Origin: Isoetes taiwanensis
Taxonomy: Eukaryota; Streptophyta; Lycopodiopsida; Isoetales; Isoetaceae
Assembly (NCBI GenBank): GCA_021234155.1
Contig: JAJEKV010000027.1
Coordinates: 16,710,891-16,774,890, forward strand
DNA: 64,000 nt
Direction: 5' to 3'
Numbering within the stretch: the first letter of the stretch is position 1; every line of letters begins with the position of its first letter. Positions 13,353 to 23,216 of this stretch are shown piece by piece. The notes below the pieces were generated by a model that ran no database searches, was not told the origin of the DNA, and was given only the letters and a program-made list of their open reading frames with translations. The translations under genes were made by a program, and so were the position numbers.

Positions 13353-13648
13353 GGATCCAAAAACTAGTTGTGGATCCAAGATTAGAGGGAATGTTCAACA
13401 AAAGGGAAGCTCGTCTTGTGCTTCAAGTTGCTCTGCTTTGCATACAAGATGATCCAAGTGCACGGCCTTTGATGGGAGAAGTCGTGGAAATGTTTGAAGG
13501 ACATGTGGGCGTGCTGGATCTTCCTGCATCTCTACAATCCCAGCTTCAAATGCATGCTTTAAATGCAGCTAAAGCCCTTGTGGAGTCGCTGGAATCGCAA
13601 AAACAGGGCTCATTTTCACCTTATTTTTCTTCCTCCCCAACTAACTAG
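13353..13648 (+). pseudogene. C-terminal end of a receptor-like kinase
   Basis: An open frame starting after a stop at 13349 reads VVDPRLEGMF, then VALLCIQDDPSARPLMGEVV, then a short tail to TAG at 13646. This is the last part of a plant receptor-like kinase domain (subdomain XI region, with the conserved Arg in SARP). Such kinases sit in the plasma membrane and phosphorylate Ser/Thr. Only about 60 kinase residues are present, with no ATP-binding or catalytic loop. The sequence just upstream is a poly(A) run. It could be a last exon cut off by an insertion or a gene fragment moved by a retroposon. The coding part itself is intact and kinase-like. Confidence 0.7.
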
Positions 13649-14095
13649 TTGCCTATTGCTTAAACTTTAGACCACGAGGATCCATAACAGAATGAACAAC
13701 TGCAACCTACTACGAGGGCTTGTATGTGAGCGAGAAACTTCGGCAGATGAAGCAAGAAAGTCGATGAATGAAGCAAGACGCTCGAGGAATGAAGCTAGAA
13801 AGTCGAGGATGAAGGTAATACTTCAGGGTCACCTACAAGAAAGATAAACATTTGTTAGAAACAAGCAAACAGGAAGGCAAGAACATAAAGAAGGCAAGCA
13901 CAACCAAAAACTTGCAACAAACAAAACAGGCCTTGATCTTCAAAGAAAAAGCTCCCTAACGAAAAAAAAATTCGAATAGCGCCCAAAGATACAACCAGCT
14001 CAAAAACTTGTCAAATCATCAAGCACCTCAGCGGAATGGCATAGCGCCATCGCCGAAGCTCGGAGCTCCATGCCATAGCCGAGCAAGAAATAAGG
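13649..14095. other. Spacer with a short tandem repeat
   Basis: Three units of about 21-22 bases built on ATGAAGCAAGAAAGTCGA lie at 13744-13820. The rest shows nothing recognisable. Confidence 0.5.
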
Positions 14096-16254
14096 TAATG
14101 TGAATCTTATGTACATCTTAAAGATGTAGAGATAAAAACAAAACATCATTCAACCGGTATATTGAGCGAGCGATAAACATAAATGTTAAACCAACAAGAT
14201 AAAGACAAAAATATATCGTCATAATCATAGTATCTTATGCGGATCGACAAATAGAGTTTTTGGATGTCACCAAATAGCGATCTTCTATTTTGAGCAATAA
14301 CTTTGCTCAATCTTAGCATAAACATCACCATATCACGGGGATAAGTTCGGTTACACATGTCAACCATTCAAGGATTAGCCTAAGAAGGGTAATCTTAAAA
14401 AGAACATCTGAAGCGGAGAACCTATCAAACTAGCGCCTTTCAACATATTTATTTAGCAATGTCAAAAGATATATACTAGGGCTAACACCATTAGGCAATT
14501 TTTAGGCGAGCTACATGACTAATAATACACCTTAGATATGATAAACAAAACAATCGGTGATGGAAACAGAACCAATCGAACTTAACATGAAATAAGCCAT
14601 ACGAACACAAGCAATGTGTTCGGGTTCCGACTGTCGATAATACATGCCTAACGGGGAGACATAGAGTGAATAAAACTAACAACAAGTAAGGACAATAGCA
14701 CTAAAAGCGAGAATAAGCGGTCCCTCTGACCAAAACCTAAGCGAGATCATATGTTATGTATGGAAAAAAAAGTAGGCCGCGGTTTATCAAAAGCGTGTCG
14801 CAATTAGAAGCTTAACATGAAAAGCGCCATTAGATCATAAGCCTTTGGGTTCGGGTTGAGCGGCCCGTAAAAACATGATTAACGAGAGAAAAAGAAAATA
14901 AAATACCAACAACAAGAACATATAATAGAACATAAGAAAAGATGGACGGTCGGTTAGCCAAAACTGAACAAATGGTGTGTTAGAATGGAGGATATGTAGA
15001 ATACGGTCTATTACATGAGAGTTGAGAAAAAGTATACCTATATCCCCATACTACATCCAAACATAAAGGGCAAACAATTAAAGACACATTCATATAACAA
15101 AGGCGCTCGGATCTGGTCCATAGGCACGGCCGAGAAACTAAAGATGTTGCACTAAAGAAGTAGGCAAAACTAGGAACTACAGAAGTTATCTATATCATTA
15201 GAGCCATTTAGACACATCAGATAACAGTCCCAGAAGTAGTAGAATGATACCAGGGGAACCTTATCTACACACAAATCCATCACTTATAAATTATGTGACA
15301 CTTAAAAGCTTACATTCTTTGTAACTAGGAAGGGTTAAAGACATATTCTGACGGACACGAAATGGGATAGTTAAAACCGTATGGTTAAGAAAATAAAAAA
15401 AAAATTGGGAAACACGAGACACTTTGGCGCTTCCAAAGGCATTGATCGATTTGAGCGAGTTCACTTGCTTACGAGAGGCTATTGTCAATAGCAACTTTTC
15501 CAGTTATGGGACCATCATTTTCGTTCAGCTTGCAGTGCATGTTCAGGGCAGAACTACCTTGCCTTTCAAGATCTGATTTCCTGATACCAGAGGCAGCTCC
15601 TGGAGCTTTCGCAGGCTTATGATAATCAAAAAGATTCTTTCTTTTCTCAACCCTTTTCTCAATAGAGTGGCTTTGTTGAAGCCTCCTTTCCGTCTACCCA
15701 TACAACAAGCTAGACCACAAAAGCCATAAGGCGGATCGATTTCAGATCTAGGTCATGGGACTAAGATGAAATGCAAAGAACCTTAAAATAGAAGTATGTG
15801 AGAGGTCGGCACACCTGGAGGCAGCATCCATCGGTTCAGATATCATCTGTAGCATTGGAAGTTAGAGATCAATCGATTCGATTAGGTAGACATCGGTTTC
15901 CATAAGGAGGAATGGTCGTTTTGGTTTAGCCGAAACCTTAGAATTTAGGGTTCAATGATCTACGATCCAAAGAAAAAAACGAACTGACTTTTACTTGTTA
16001 AAAATTGCGACTAAATCGACCAAAGGGTATTTTATGGCGTCATAAGTCTAGCATATAGATAGAGCATAAGTCTAGCATGTTAGGCTTAACAAAGTTGGGT
16101 AAAGAGGAAAAATGGTTATTAACAACTATGGACTAAACATATCGTTACCATATGCAACAAATATCTCTCTATAATTGGAGAAAGGGGAGTTAGTTTATCC
16201 ATTTACAATACCATGTCATTATTATTTCTTTGGAAACATATCTTCATAAAAAAA
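14096..16254 (-). repeat. Pseudo-LTR, 3' copy of the Penelope-like element
   Basis: Direct copy of 20795-22946. Both start at TAATGTGAATCTT and end in CTTCATAAAAAAA. The minus strand carries a second copy of the first exon (start codon about 15695) with the same downstream GTAAGC donor, but nothing it could splice to. Most differences from the other copy sit at CAG/CTG. The minus-strand sequence just before it (16255-16270) is purine-rich, GAGGTAGGAGGTAGGA. Confidence 0.9.
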
Positions 16255-16377
16255 TCCTACCTCCTACCTCAGTTAGGGAGGTCCCTATAGTCATTCAGAA
16301 ATGACTAAAAGCGAAAATTACAACGAGGGAGAGTAGGGCCTGTTGCAACACGAGACCCTACCCAACCCATACTTGTA

Positions 16378-18448
16378 AATCTACTCTAGAGTAAACAATA
16401 GCGAGAACTTCGTAATGGATTTGAGAATTCTCGTCATGTCTTCTATGTCAAAGCGGCGATCCGGGGAAAGTTGTTGAGTTTCAATGTTAAAAACAATCCA
16501 CGAGAATGTCCTTTCTCAAGAAACCATTATCGCAAAAGGCATTGATCAATCCACTTAAATCTTCATGAGCGAGCACATTTGAATGGGCATACACATATGG
16601 AAAGATTTGTGAAATGATTACTTTGAGGCTTATCCATATAGTACGCACCCAGATGCTTTAATAAACCTGTTAACCTTGAATTTCAAACTGGTCCTTTTGT
16701 CATATCTACAAAACTGATAGAGACCAACATGATGATCTGTCACATGAATAGAAATATTCAAGAAGTTGATTTTTTGTCCAAGATTTGTTCCTTTCACTCG
16801 TAAATGGTTTTGCGTCTTTGATACCTAAATGTTTCATGTCATAAATGGTACACTCAGAATTTGTGTCAAAGAATTCCTGTAGGTTACCAGCATTAATGAT
16901 CCCCAAATCATCAATGTATCTTGAGGCAAACTGAAATCTTGAAATATCATTGTTTCTTTTCATCAGCGCTAATTTTTTGATGAACCTGAGCTCATACCAT
17001 GCTAAATACAAGTTACACCAAAATGGACTACTAGAGAAACCCATAGGAATCCCTTTCTTCTGTCTCCATATTTGCTTTCCCATTTGTAGATAGCGATTGG
17101 CGGGAGAAGCCCGACTATTCATCTTCACAAAATCCTCTTTGTAAATAATAGTTCCTTTAGGATTGTCAATATCAACTTTTTTCCACTTGATCTTGATTTT
17201 TCCTACAATATTCTTCACCACAAGATGTGCTAAGGGAGATCTATGAGACATAAAGTCCCAAACTAAGTAAGCAACATACCCAATAATTTCCATAATGCCA
17301 TCATCCCCCAACAGCGGGATATTCTCATAGCATTTCGTGATATCAATAGAAAATACATCATTGATCTTTTCCTGAAGATTAAGGACAAAATCAAAAGAGG
17401 AATTAATCATCCAACAAGGATTGATTTTGTTTTAAGCCACGATCTAATTTACTAGCGTATTCGGTAACATACCATAGTTCAATGCAGTTATTCAATATAG
17501 CAGTCAATAAATCTGCCACCTCAGAAAAAATAGTGCAATGGGCATTGGTTAACCACCTATACTCACTTTTATGTGCTTTGAACGTACCCATAAGGTACGG
17601 GAGTCTATTACTAGCGGGTTTAGGAAGACCAAGATTGGTGATGCCATCAATGCATTCATATTTAACCTCTTGAGGGCTAAAAGGAATAGTTTCAAAATCA
17701 TTACTGTTCAACCTTTTTAAAGCCATATCTCTAATATGTTTCTGACAAATAAACGATGCATTATTCCCTGTCTTGTCCACTTCAGAAATGTAGAGATTCT
17801 TTTCAAGCCATATAAGGTTATTTTTCACGTCGCCATCATCCCAAAGATACCTCTTGTGGATGGAGTTCTTTTTGAATTCCACAATCCTTTGTTCATCTAA
17901 AACATACGATCTATCTTTGAGATCATTGATTCCACTATCAGATAAATGTAATAAAAAAATAATGGTGGACATCAAAAAAACGATCACATGTTTTTCTTGA
18001 AATCTTCCAAGAAACTTTTGATAGTGAAAGAACAGTCCGGAATGTGGTTGAAACCATTGGACATGGCCAATCTAAGTTTGGGGCAATGTATGATCTGTAG
18101 GTCCAAGGTTCTAATGTGGCCAATTTTTTGATCCACAAATTTATATAAGCTGGGATTACGACATGGACATTTTTTGGGTTTGTCATCGACAAACACCTCA
18201 TCACGGTTTTTGTAAAGTCTATCTTTCATTTGATCCATATATTTCCATGCACACAATGTATTATTTAATAGTTCTTCTGCTGGATCTGGTATTTCTTTCA
18301 AAGAACATCTTCAAAATCCTTCGAATACTGAATTTTTCTAACGACTTAGAAAAAAATGTGATGTGAACAACTTTAATGCCGTCACTTACTTTATTTGTGA
18401 TCAAATGTCGTTTTCGATTACAGTCTCTAAGTATACTCCTTTTGTTAT
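16378..18448 (-). pseudogene. Penelope-like reverse transcriptase, exon 3
   Basis: Copies the element's RNA into DNA. The exon opens after a TTTTTCTAG acceptor at about 18449. It continues through KKCPCRNP near 18170, the C-x-C linker of N-terminal-type Penelope-like elements. Finger motifs follow: TGNNASFICQKH near 17755 and LPYLMGTFKAHKS near 17590. The palm has DVFSIDITKCYENIP near 17350, GIPMGFSSSPFWCNLYL near 17030 and the catalytic YIDD near 16920. A degraded thumb follows, ending about 16378. Frameshifts lie near 18300, 17990, 17405, 16770 and in the thumb. The YIDD acids and GIPMG are intact. It lies 120 bases before the 3' pseudo-LTR. RT identity is firm; the clade is likely. Confidence 0.8.
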
Positions 18449-18812
18449 CCAAATTTACCTAGAAAAAGTTTTATAAATGTTAGGTATTTAATAAACTCAC
18501 ATAGTTAATTATGAGAAACAAGAAAATATAATGAATAATTCCATGATACATCTTAGCCATAGATATGAAACAAGACATTGTTTGGCAAGCACAATGTCTC
18601 TTGAGTATAAGAATTTTTTTGGGATAACCTCTACCAAAGGAAAATTCTTTCCATAACAACCTTTGGTAGATTGATAAAAATAAGATCTTCTTGCTGAAAT
18701 GGTTGATAATATGAAATAACCTAGGTGTATAATCCGATAGCAAATATACATGTAACAAAATGAAAGCAAATATAGAGTATCAATCTCATTAATTCCATGC
18801 AATGCTAACCTG
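18449..18812 (-). other. Probable intron 2 of the Penelope-like element
   Basis: On minus, CAG/GTTAGC near 18810 is a donor and a pyrimidine-rich TTTTTCTAG at 18449 is an acceptor. The AT-rich sequence between has stops in all frames, while both flanks look coding. Splicing is inferred from the sites only. Confidence 0.5.
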
Positions 18813-20398
18813 TTTTACTTTTCCTTGACGAAGTTGAGCTTAAGTGGTGTATTCTCCTCCAATGATATTATCCTGTTATCACCTTTTGTGACAGAGTATT
18901 CATCATCTTCGTTTTACATTTGTTGGTTTTTGACCACTTGTGTAACAACTGAGTCTATAGATAGCCTTGGATCAGAAGTGACCCTAGGTGGTCTTTTAGG
19001 AGTATACATTGTGGCTGTAGCACTACTACCAGCACTACCCTGTTTTAAATATGAAGAACTTTTGCTTTTATATGGTTGACTGGTCCTGAAGGATACGGGT
19101 CTCAAAGTTTTCTCAATAATATCGGCCCACTTTCTTTGTTGCCAAAGGCATCCTTGATTGTTGTCGGGGAAATTCAGCATAGTATAGAGTCATATCAATC
19201 ATAATCTTCCTAACTTCAAGATAAGAGATGTATGCAAATCTTCTTTGGTTTCAACACATTATGTAACAATTTGGTCAAAACAGGACCATTTTGGCAATAG
19301 GTGTAGTGTCGGGGATAGATGGTGTCCAAGTTGTTCAATTATAAACCATATTGCATGGTCAATCCACACAATTCCACTGTTGCACTCATTTGACTTGTCT
19401 ATTTTCTTGGGATTTTTAACACATCCACAAGTAAGAAAGGGACAATGTGTTCTCCATATTTTCTTCAAATAGAATCCATCCCTTTTATCATCAGAGAATG
19501 CATGTTTCCCTTTTGGCTAATGTGTACACCTGTTCCCATTGTGCAGGTCTGTCCAAACATACCAAGATCAAAAGATAAGGTAATTTCTTTTTTTGTGAAG
19601 TACTTTTCAAGTTTTCCTGCTTTGATAGCAGCCAGACGAATTTCATCATCAACAATACCAGTTAGGGCTTTCCAAGTTTCCACATTAATGGGTGCTAGAG
19701 CTCCAAAGTTCTGGCTTTTCCAGATCGCATGTTCCCATGCTGCCCCATAGCATTCAACATTCTGCTCAGGTAATATAGGGAATTTTGCAGAATTCTGGAG
19801 AGTAAGTGTAGGAACTTCTTCTTGATCATCAGATTCCTCGTTATTAGAATCATCATTGCAAAAACTGATCTTATCTTCATCGGACAAATCATTTTCTGAA
19901 AACAAACAAAATTGGACCTCTTCTTTCAAATAATCTGCAGCAGCATTTTCAGGAACTTGTTCCACTTGAAGAGTGGGTTTCATATCATTCACCTTTTCTA
20001 AATGTTTGAGTCCAATGAGGAATTTCCTACCTAGATCATCTTCCAAACATGTTCTAGAAAATAAGACTCCAGGCATGTCATTATAGATCTTATTGACGAG
20101 AGCTTTACAAGACTCTAGTTTAAAATTGGCTTTCTTCATTTGAAAGAACGTGGCAAACCATCCATTGAAACCAAAAATAACTCCCGCAGCTGACTTGTTC
20201 TTCTCTACCAGTTGATCTCCTTGTGAATGATGAATTCATGTATCTCTTTGCTCTTGATGCAAGCAATAAGTGTCACGGGCAAACAACATTAGGGCTAGAA
20301 ATCATGCACTGATCATATTTCAAGGCAATCAGTTCTTTAATCCAGTTGTTTTCGATATCTCCATCGTCCTCAAGATTAATGACATTATTTTGCTGCAA
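18813..20398 (-). pseudogene. Penelope-like element, exon 2: unassigned N-terminal region
   Basis: Coding-looking frames between an acceptor (ATTGCAG at about 20399) and a donor near 18812. The longest open part, 20139-19465, has an acidic stretch (near 19880-19800, rich in D, E, S and N). A compact region follows that includes GAAWEHAIW and FDLGMFGQTC. After a one-base frame change comes a Cys cluster, CPFLTCGCVKNP near 19435, which could bind zinc. In related elements this position holds a GIY-YIG endonuclease. I see neither GIY nor YIG spaced correctly, so this may be a degenerate or different domain. I do not recognise it. Frame changes at about 20240, 19470, 19240 and 18910. Confidence 0.45.
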
Positions 20399-22154
20399 TC
20401 ATAATAAGACAGTTAGAAACACCTTAGTTCTTACCAAGGTCCTAGGTTAAACCTAGAAACTGGGGTAACATTAAAAAACCTTTTGGTCTATTTTTAAGTC
20501 TAAGACAAAAAAACAGACTTAGGCCTATTAGTCCAGTTGGATTTAATAGACCTTTAAAACTGCAGTCCAAGATATGACAAGGTGTATATCATACCTTAGG
20601 CCTTGATAAGAACTAACATAAATATGTTATAATTTTTTAACAAAAAATGTATGATATCCAAATTTACATCATAAGAATAATACCAGCGAAAAACTTTTTA
20701 CCAAAAAACTAGAAATAGGCTATTATTTCTTAAATGTATGTTGAAACAAACGCATATGTTACTGTCAAAGCTATCTTAGATATAGATGTCGACATAATGT
20801 GAATCTTATGTACATCTTGAAGATGTAGAGATAAAAACAAAACATCATTCAACTGTATATTGAACGAACAGTAAACATAAATGTTAAACCAGCTTAAGAT
20901 AAAGACAAAAAATATCGTCATAATCATAGTATCTTATGCAGATCAGCTTAAATAGAGTTTTCAGATGTCACCAAATAGCAGTCTTCTATTTTGAGCAATA
21001 ACTTTGCTCAATCTTAACGCAAACATCACCATATATGGGGGGATAAGTTAGGTTACACATGTCAACCATTCAAGGATTAGCCTAAGAAGGGTAATCTTAA
21101 AAGAACATCTGATTAGCGAGAACCTATCCGGCTTTAACCTTTCAACATATTTATTTAGCAATGTCAAAAGATATATACTAGGGCTAACACCATTAGGCAA
21201 TTTTTTAGGCGAGCTACATGACTAATAATACACCTTAGATATGATAAACAAAACAATCAAAGAAATGGAACCAATCCGAACTTAACATGAAATAAGCCAT
21301 ACGAACACAAGCAATGTGTTAGGGTTCCATTTGTCGATAATACATGCCTAACGAGGAGACATAGAGTGAATAAAACTAACAACAAGTAAGGACAATAGCA
21401 CTAAGGGCGAAATAAGCGGTCCTAGCCAAAACCTAAGCAGATCATATGTTATGTATGGAAAAAAAAGTAGAAACCTGCAGTTTATCAAGCGTGCCGCAAT
21501 TGGAAACTTAACATGAAAAATGCCATTAGATCATAAGCAGGTTTCGGGTTGAGCGTACCCGGTAAAACATGATTAACGAGAGAAAGAAAATAAAATACCA
21601 ACAACAAGAACATATAATAGAACATAAGAAAAAGATGGACCGGTCGATTAGCCAAAACTGAACAAATCGTGTGTTAAGAATGGAGGATATGTAGGCACGG
21701 TCTATTACATCGAGTTCGAAAAAGTATACCTATATCCCCATACTACATCCAAACATAAAGGGCAAACAATTAAAGGCACATTCATATAACAAAGCTCGGA
21801 TCTGGTCCATAGGCACGGCCCGAAAACTAAAGATGTTGCACTAAAGAAGTAGGCAAAACTAGGAACTACTGAAGTTATCTATATCATTAGAGCCATTTAG
21901 ACACATCGGATACTTGATCCAGTAGTAGAATGATACCGGGGAACCTTATCTACACACAAAATCCATCACTTATAAATTATGTGACACTTAAAAAACTTAC
22001 ATTCTTAACTAGGAAGGGTTAAAGACATATTACAGTGACACTGAAATGGGATAGTTAAACCGTATGGTTAAGAAAATAAAAAATTGGGAAACACGAGACA
22101 CTTTGGGCGCTTCCAAGTTTGTTGATCGATTTGAGCGGGTTCACTTGTATACCG
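20399..22154 (-). other. Probable intron 1 of the Penelope-like element
   Basis: The donor is GTATAC at 22154 in this copy and GTAAGC in the 3' repeat copy (near 15480). The acceptor is a pyrimidine-rich tract ending ATTGCAG at 20399. The pseudo-LTR boundary (20795) falls inside this intron, so the 3' repeat copy has the exon and donor but no acceptor. This is the expected position if the intron sits at the pseudo-LTR edge. Confidence 0.45.
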
Positions 22155-22946
22155 AGGCTATTGTCAATAGCAACTTTTCGATTATGGGACCATCATTTTC
22201 GTTCGGCTTGTAGTGCATGTTGATGGCGAACTACCTTGCCTTTCAAGATCGATTTCCTGATACGAGGCTCTCCCGAGCTTCCCAGCGAGGCTTATGATAA
22301 TCAAAAAGATTCTTTCTTTTCTCAGCCCTTTTCTTCTCATCTTCCATTTTCAATAGAGTGGCTTTGTTGAAGCCTCCTTTCCGTCTACCCATACAACAAG
22401 CTAGACCACAAAAGCCATAAGGCGGATCGATTTCAGATCTAGGTCATGGGACTAAGATGAAATGCAAAGAACCTTAAAATAGAAGTATGTGAGAGGTCGG
22501 CACACACACGAGGCATCCATCCATCTTCGGATATCATCTGTAGCATTGGAAGTTAGAGATCAATCGATTCGATTAGGTAGACATCGGTTTCCATAAGGAG
22601 GAGTGATCGTTTTGGTTTAGCCAAAACCCTAGAATTTAGGGTTCAATGCTACGATCCAAAGAAAAAAACGAACTGACTTTTACTTGTTAAAAAATTGCAG
22701 CTAAATACGACCAAGGGTATTTTATGGCGTCATAAGTCTAGCATATAGATAGAGCATAAGTCTAGCATGTTAGGCTTAACAAAGTTGGGTAAAGAGGAAA
22801 AATGGTTATTAACACTGCATACTAAACATATCGTTACCATATGCAACAAATATCTCTCTATAACTGGAGAAAGGGGAGTTAGTTTATCCATTTACATTAC
22901 CATGTCATTATTATTTCTTTGGAAACATATCTTCATAAAAAAAAAA
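20795..22946 (-). repeat. Pseudo-LTR, 5' copy of the Penelope-like element
   Basis: Direct copy of 14096-16254; it holds the presumed promoter, the first exon and the first part of intron 1. It ends at 22946 in an A11 run. Compared with the other copy it keeps CAG where the other reads CGG or CGA, for instance GCAGATC against GCGGATC near 20940/14240. Confidence 0.9.
22155..22392 (-). CDS. Penelope-like element, exon 1 (basic N terminus)
   Basis: The start codon at 22392 opens a Lys/Arg-rich frame that begins MGRRKGGFNKATLLK and continues KRAEKRKNLFDYHKP. The same start and first 14 residues are present in the other repeat copy at about 15695. That copy lacks 20 bases in the middle but keeps the later frame longer, while this one goes out of frame in a CAG-rich stretch near 22270. 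The two together show a longer exon. A basic N terminus suits nucleic-acid binding or nuclear import; that is inference. No TATA box is evident upstream. Confidence 0.5.
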
Positions 22947-23216
22947 ACCTTTAAAATCTGTTCAAACAGACTTTTACCTTCCATGGACTTTTGCAAAGAC
23001 CACTTCGGGCCAATATGCAGCCTTAAGCCAAAACAGGTGTAAAATTGACTTAAGCCTTAAAAATGGTCAACATTTATCAACGCAGAAGAAAGTACGAGAT
23101 TCTATGATAAGTAACGATTTCCTTTTGTCATTCCAATTAACGTTTTTCGTTCAATACATCATTTTTACCTTCATAAGAGTTGATAATTGACACTAGAACA
23201 GCATAACATAAAGTTT

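Larger units (their letters stand above)
14096..22946 (-). mobile_element. Penelope-like retroelement with pseudo-LTRs and introns
   Basis: An 8.85 kb unit: a 2.15 kb direct repeat at each end (14096-16254 and 20795-22946) and 4.5 kb between them, coding on minus. The protein order is a basic N terminus starting inside the right repeat, an unassigned acidic and Cys-containing region, a C-P-C motif, then reverse transcriptase. An N-terminal part joined by a CxC motif to a C-terminal RT, together with pseudo-LTRs, is the published layout of the Naiad/Chlamys clade of Penelope-like elements. Introns are also known from this class. I found no GIY-YIG endonuclease motif. No target-site duplication or TG..CA ends were seen, which argues against an ordinary LTR element. 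Class assignment is inference from motifs; the repeat structure is directly visible. Confidence 0.7.

Noticed and set aside
14096-22946. Ordinary LTR retrotransposon reading of the 2.15 kb direct repeats
   Set aside because: No TG..CA ends, no target-site duplication, no primer site, no protease, RNase H or integrase, and the RT is of Penelope type. The purine-rich stretch next to the 3' repeat alone is not enough.
14096-22946. Natural C-to-T decay as cause of the copy differences
   Set aside because: CHG deamination would turn CAG into TAG or CAA. The differences seen are mainly CAG against CGG, CGA or CGAG with indels.
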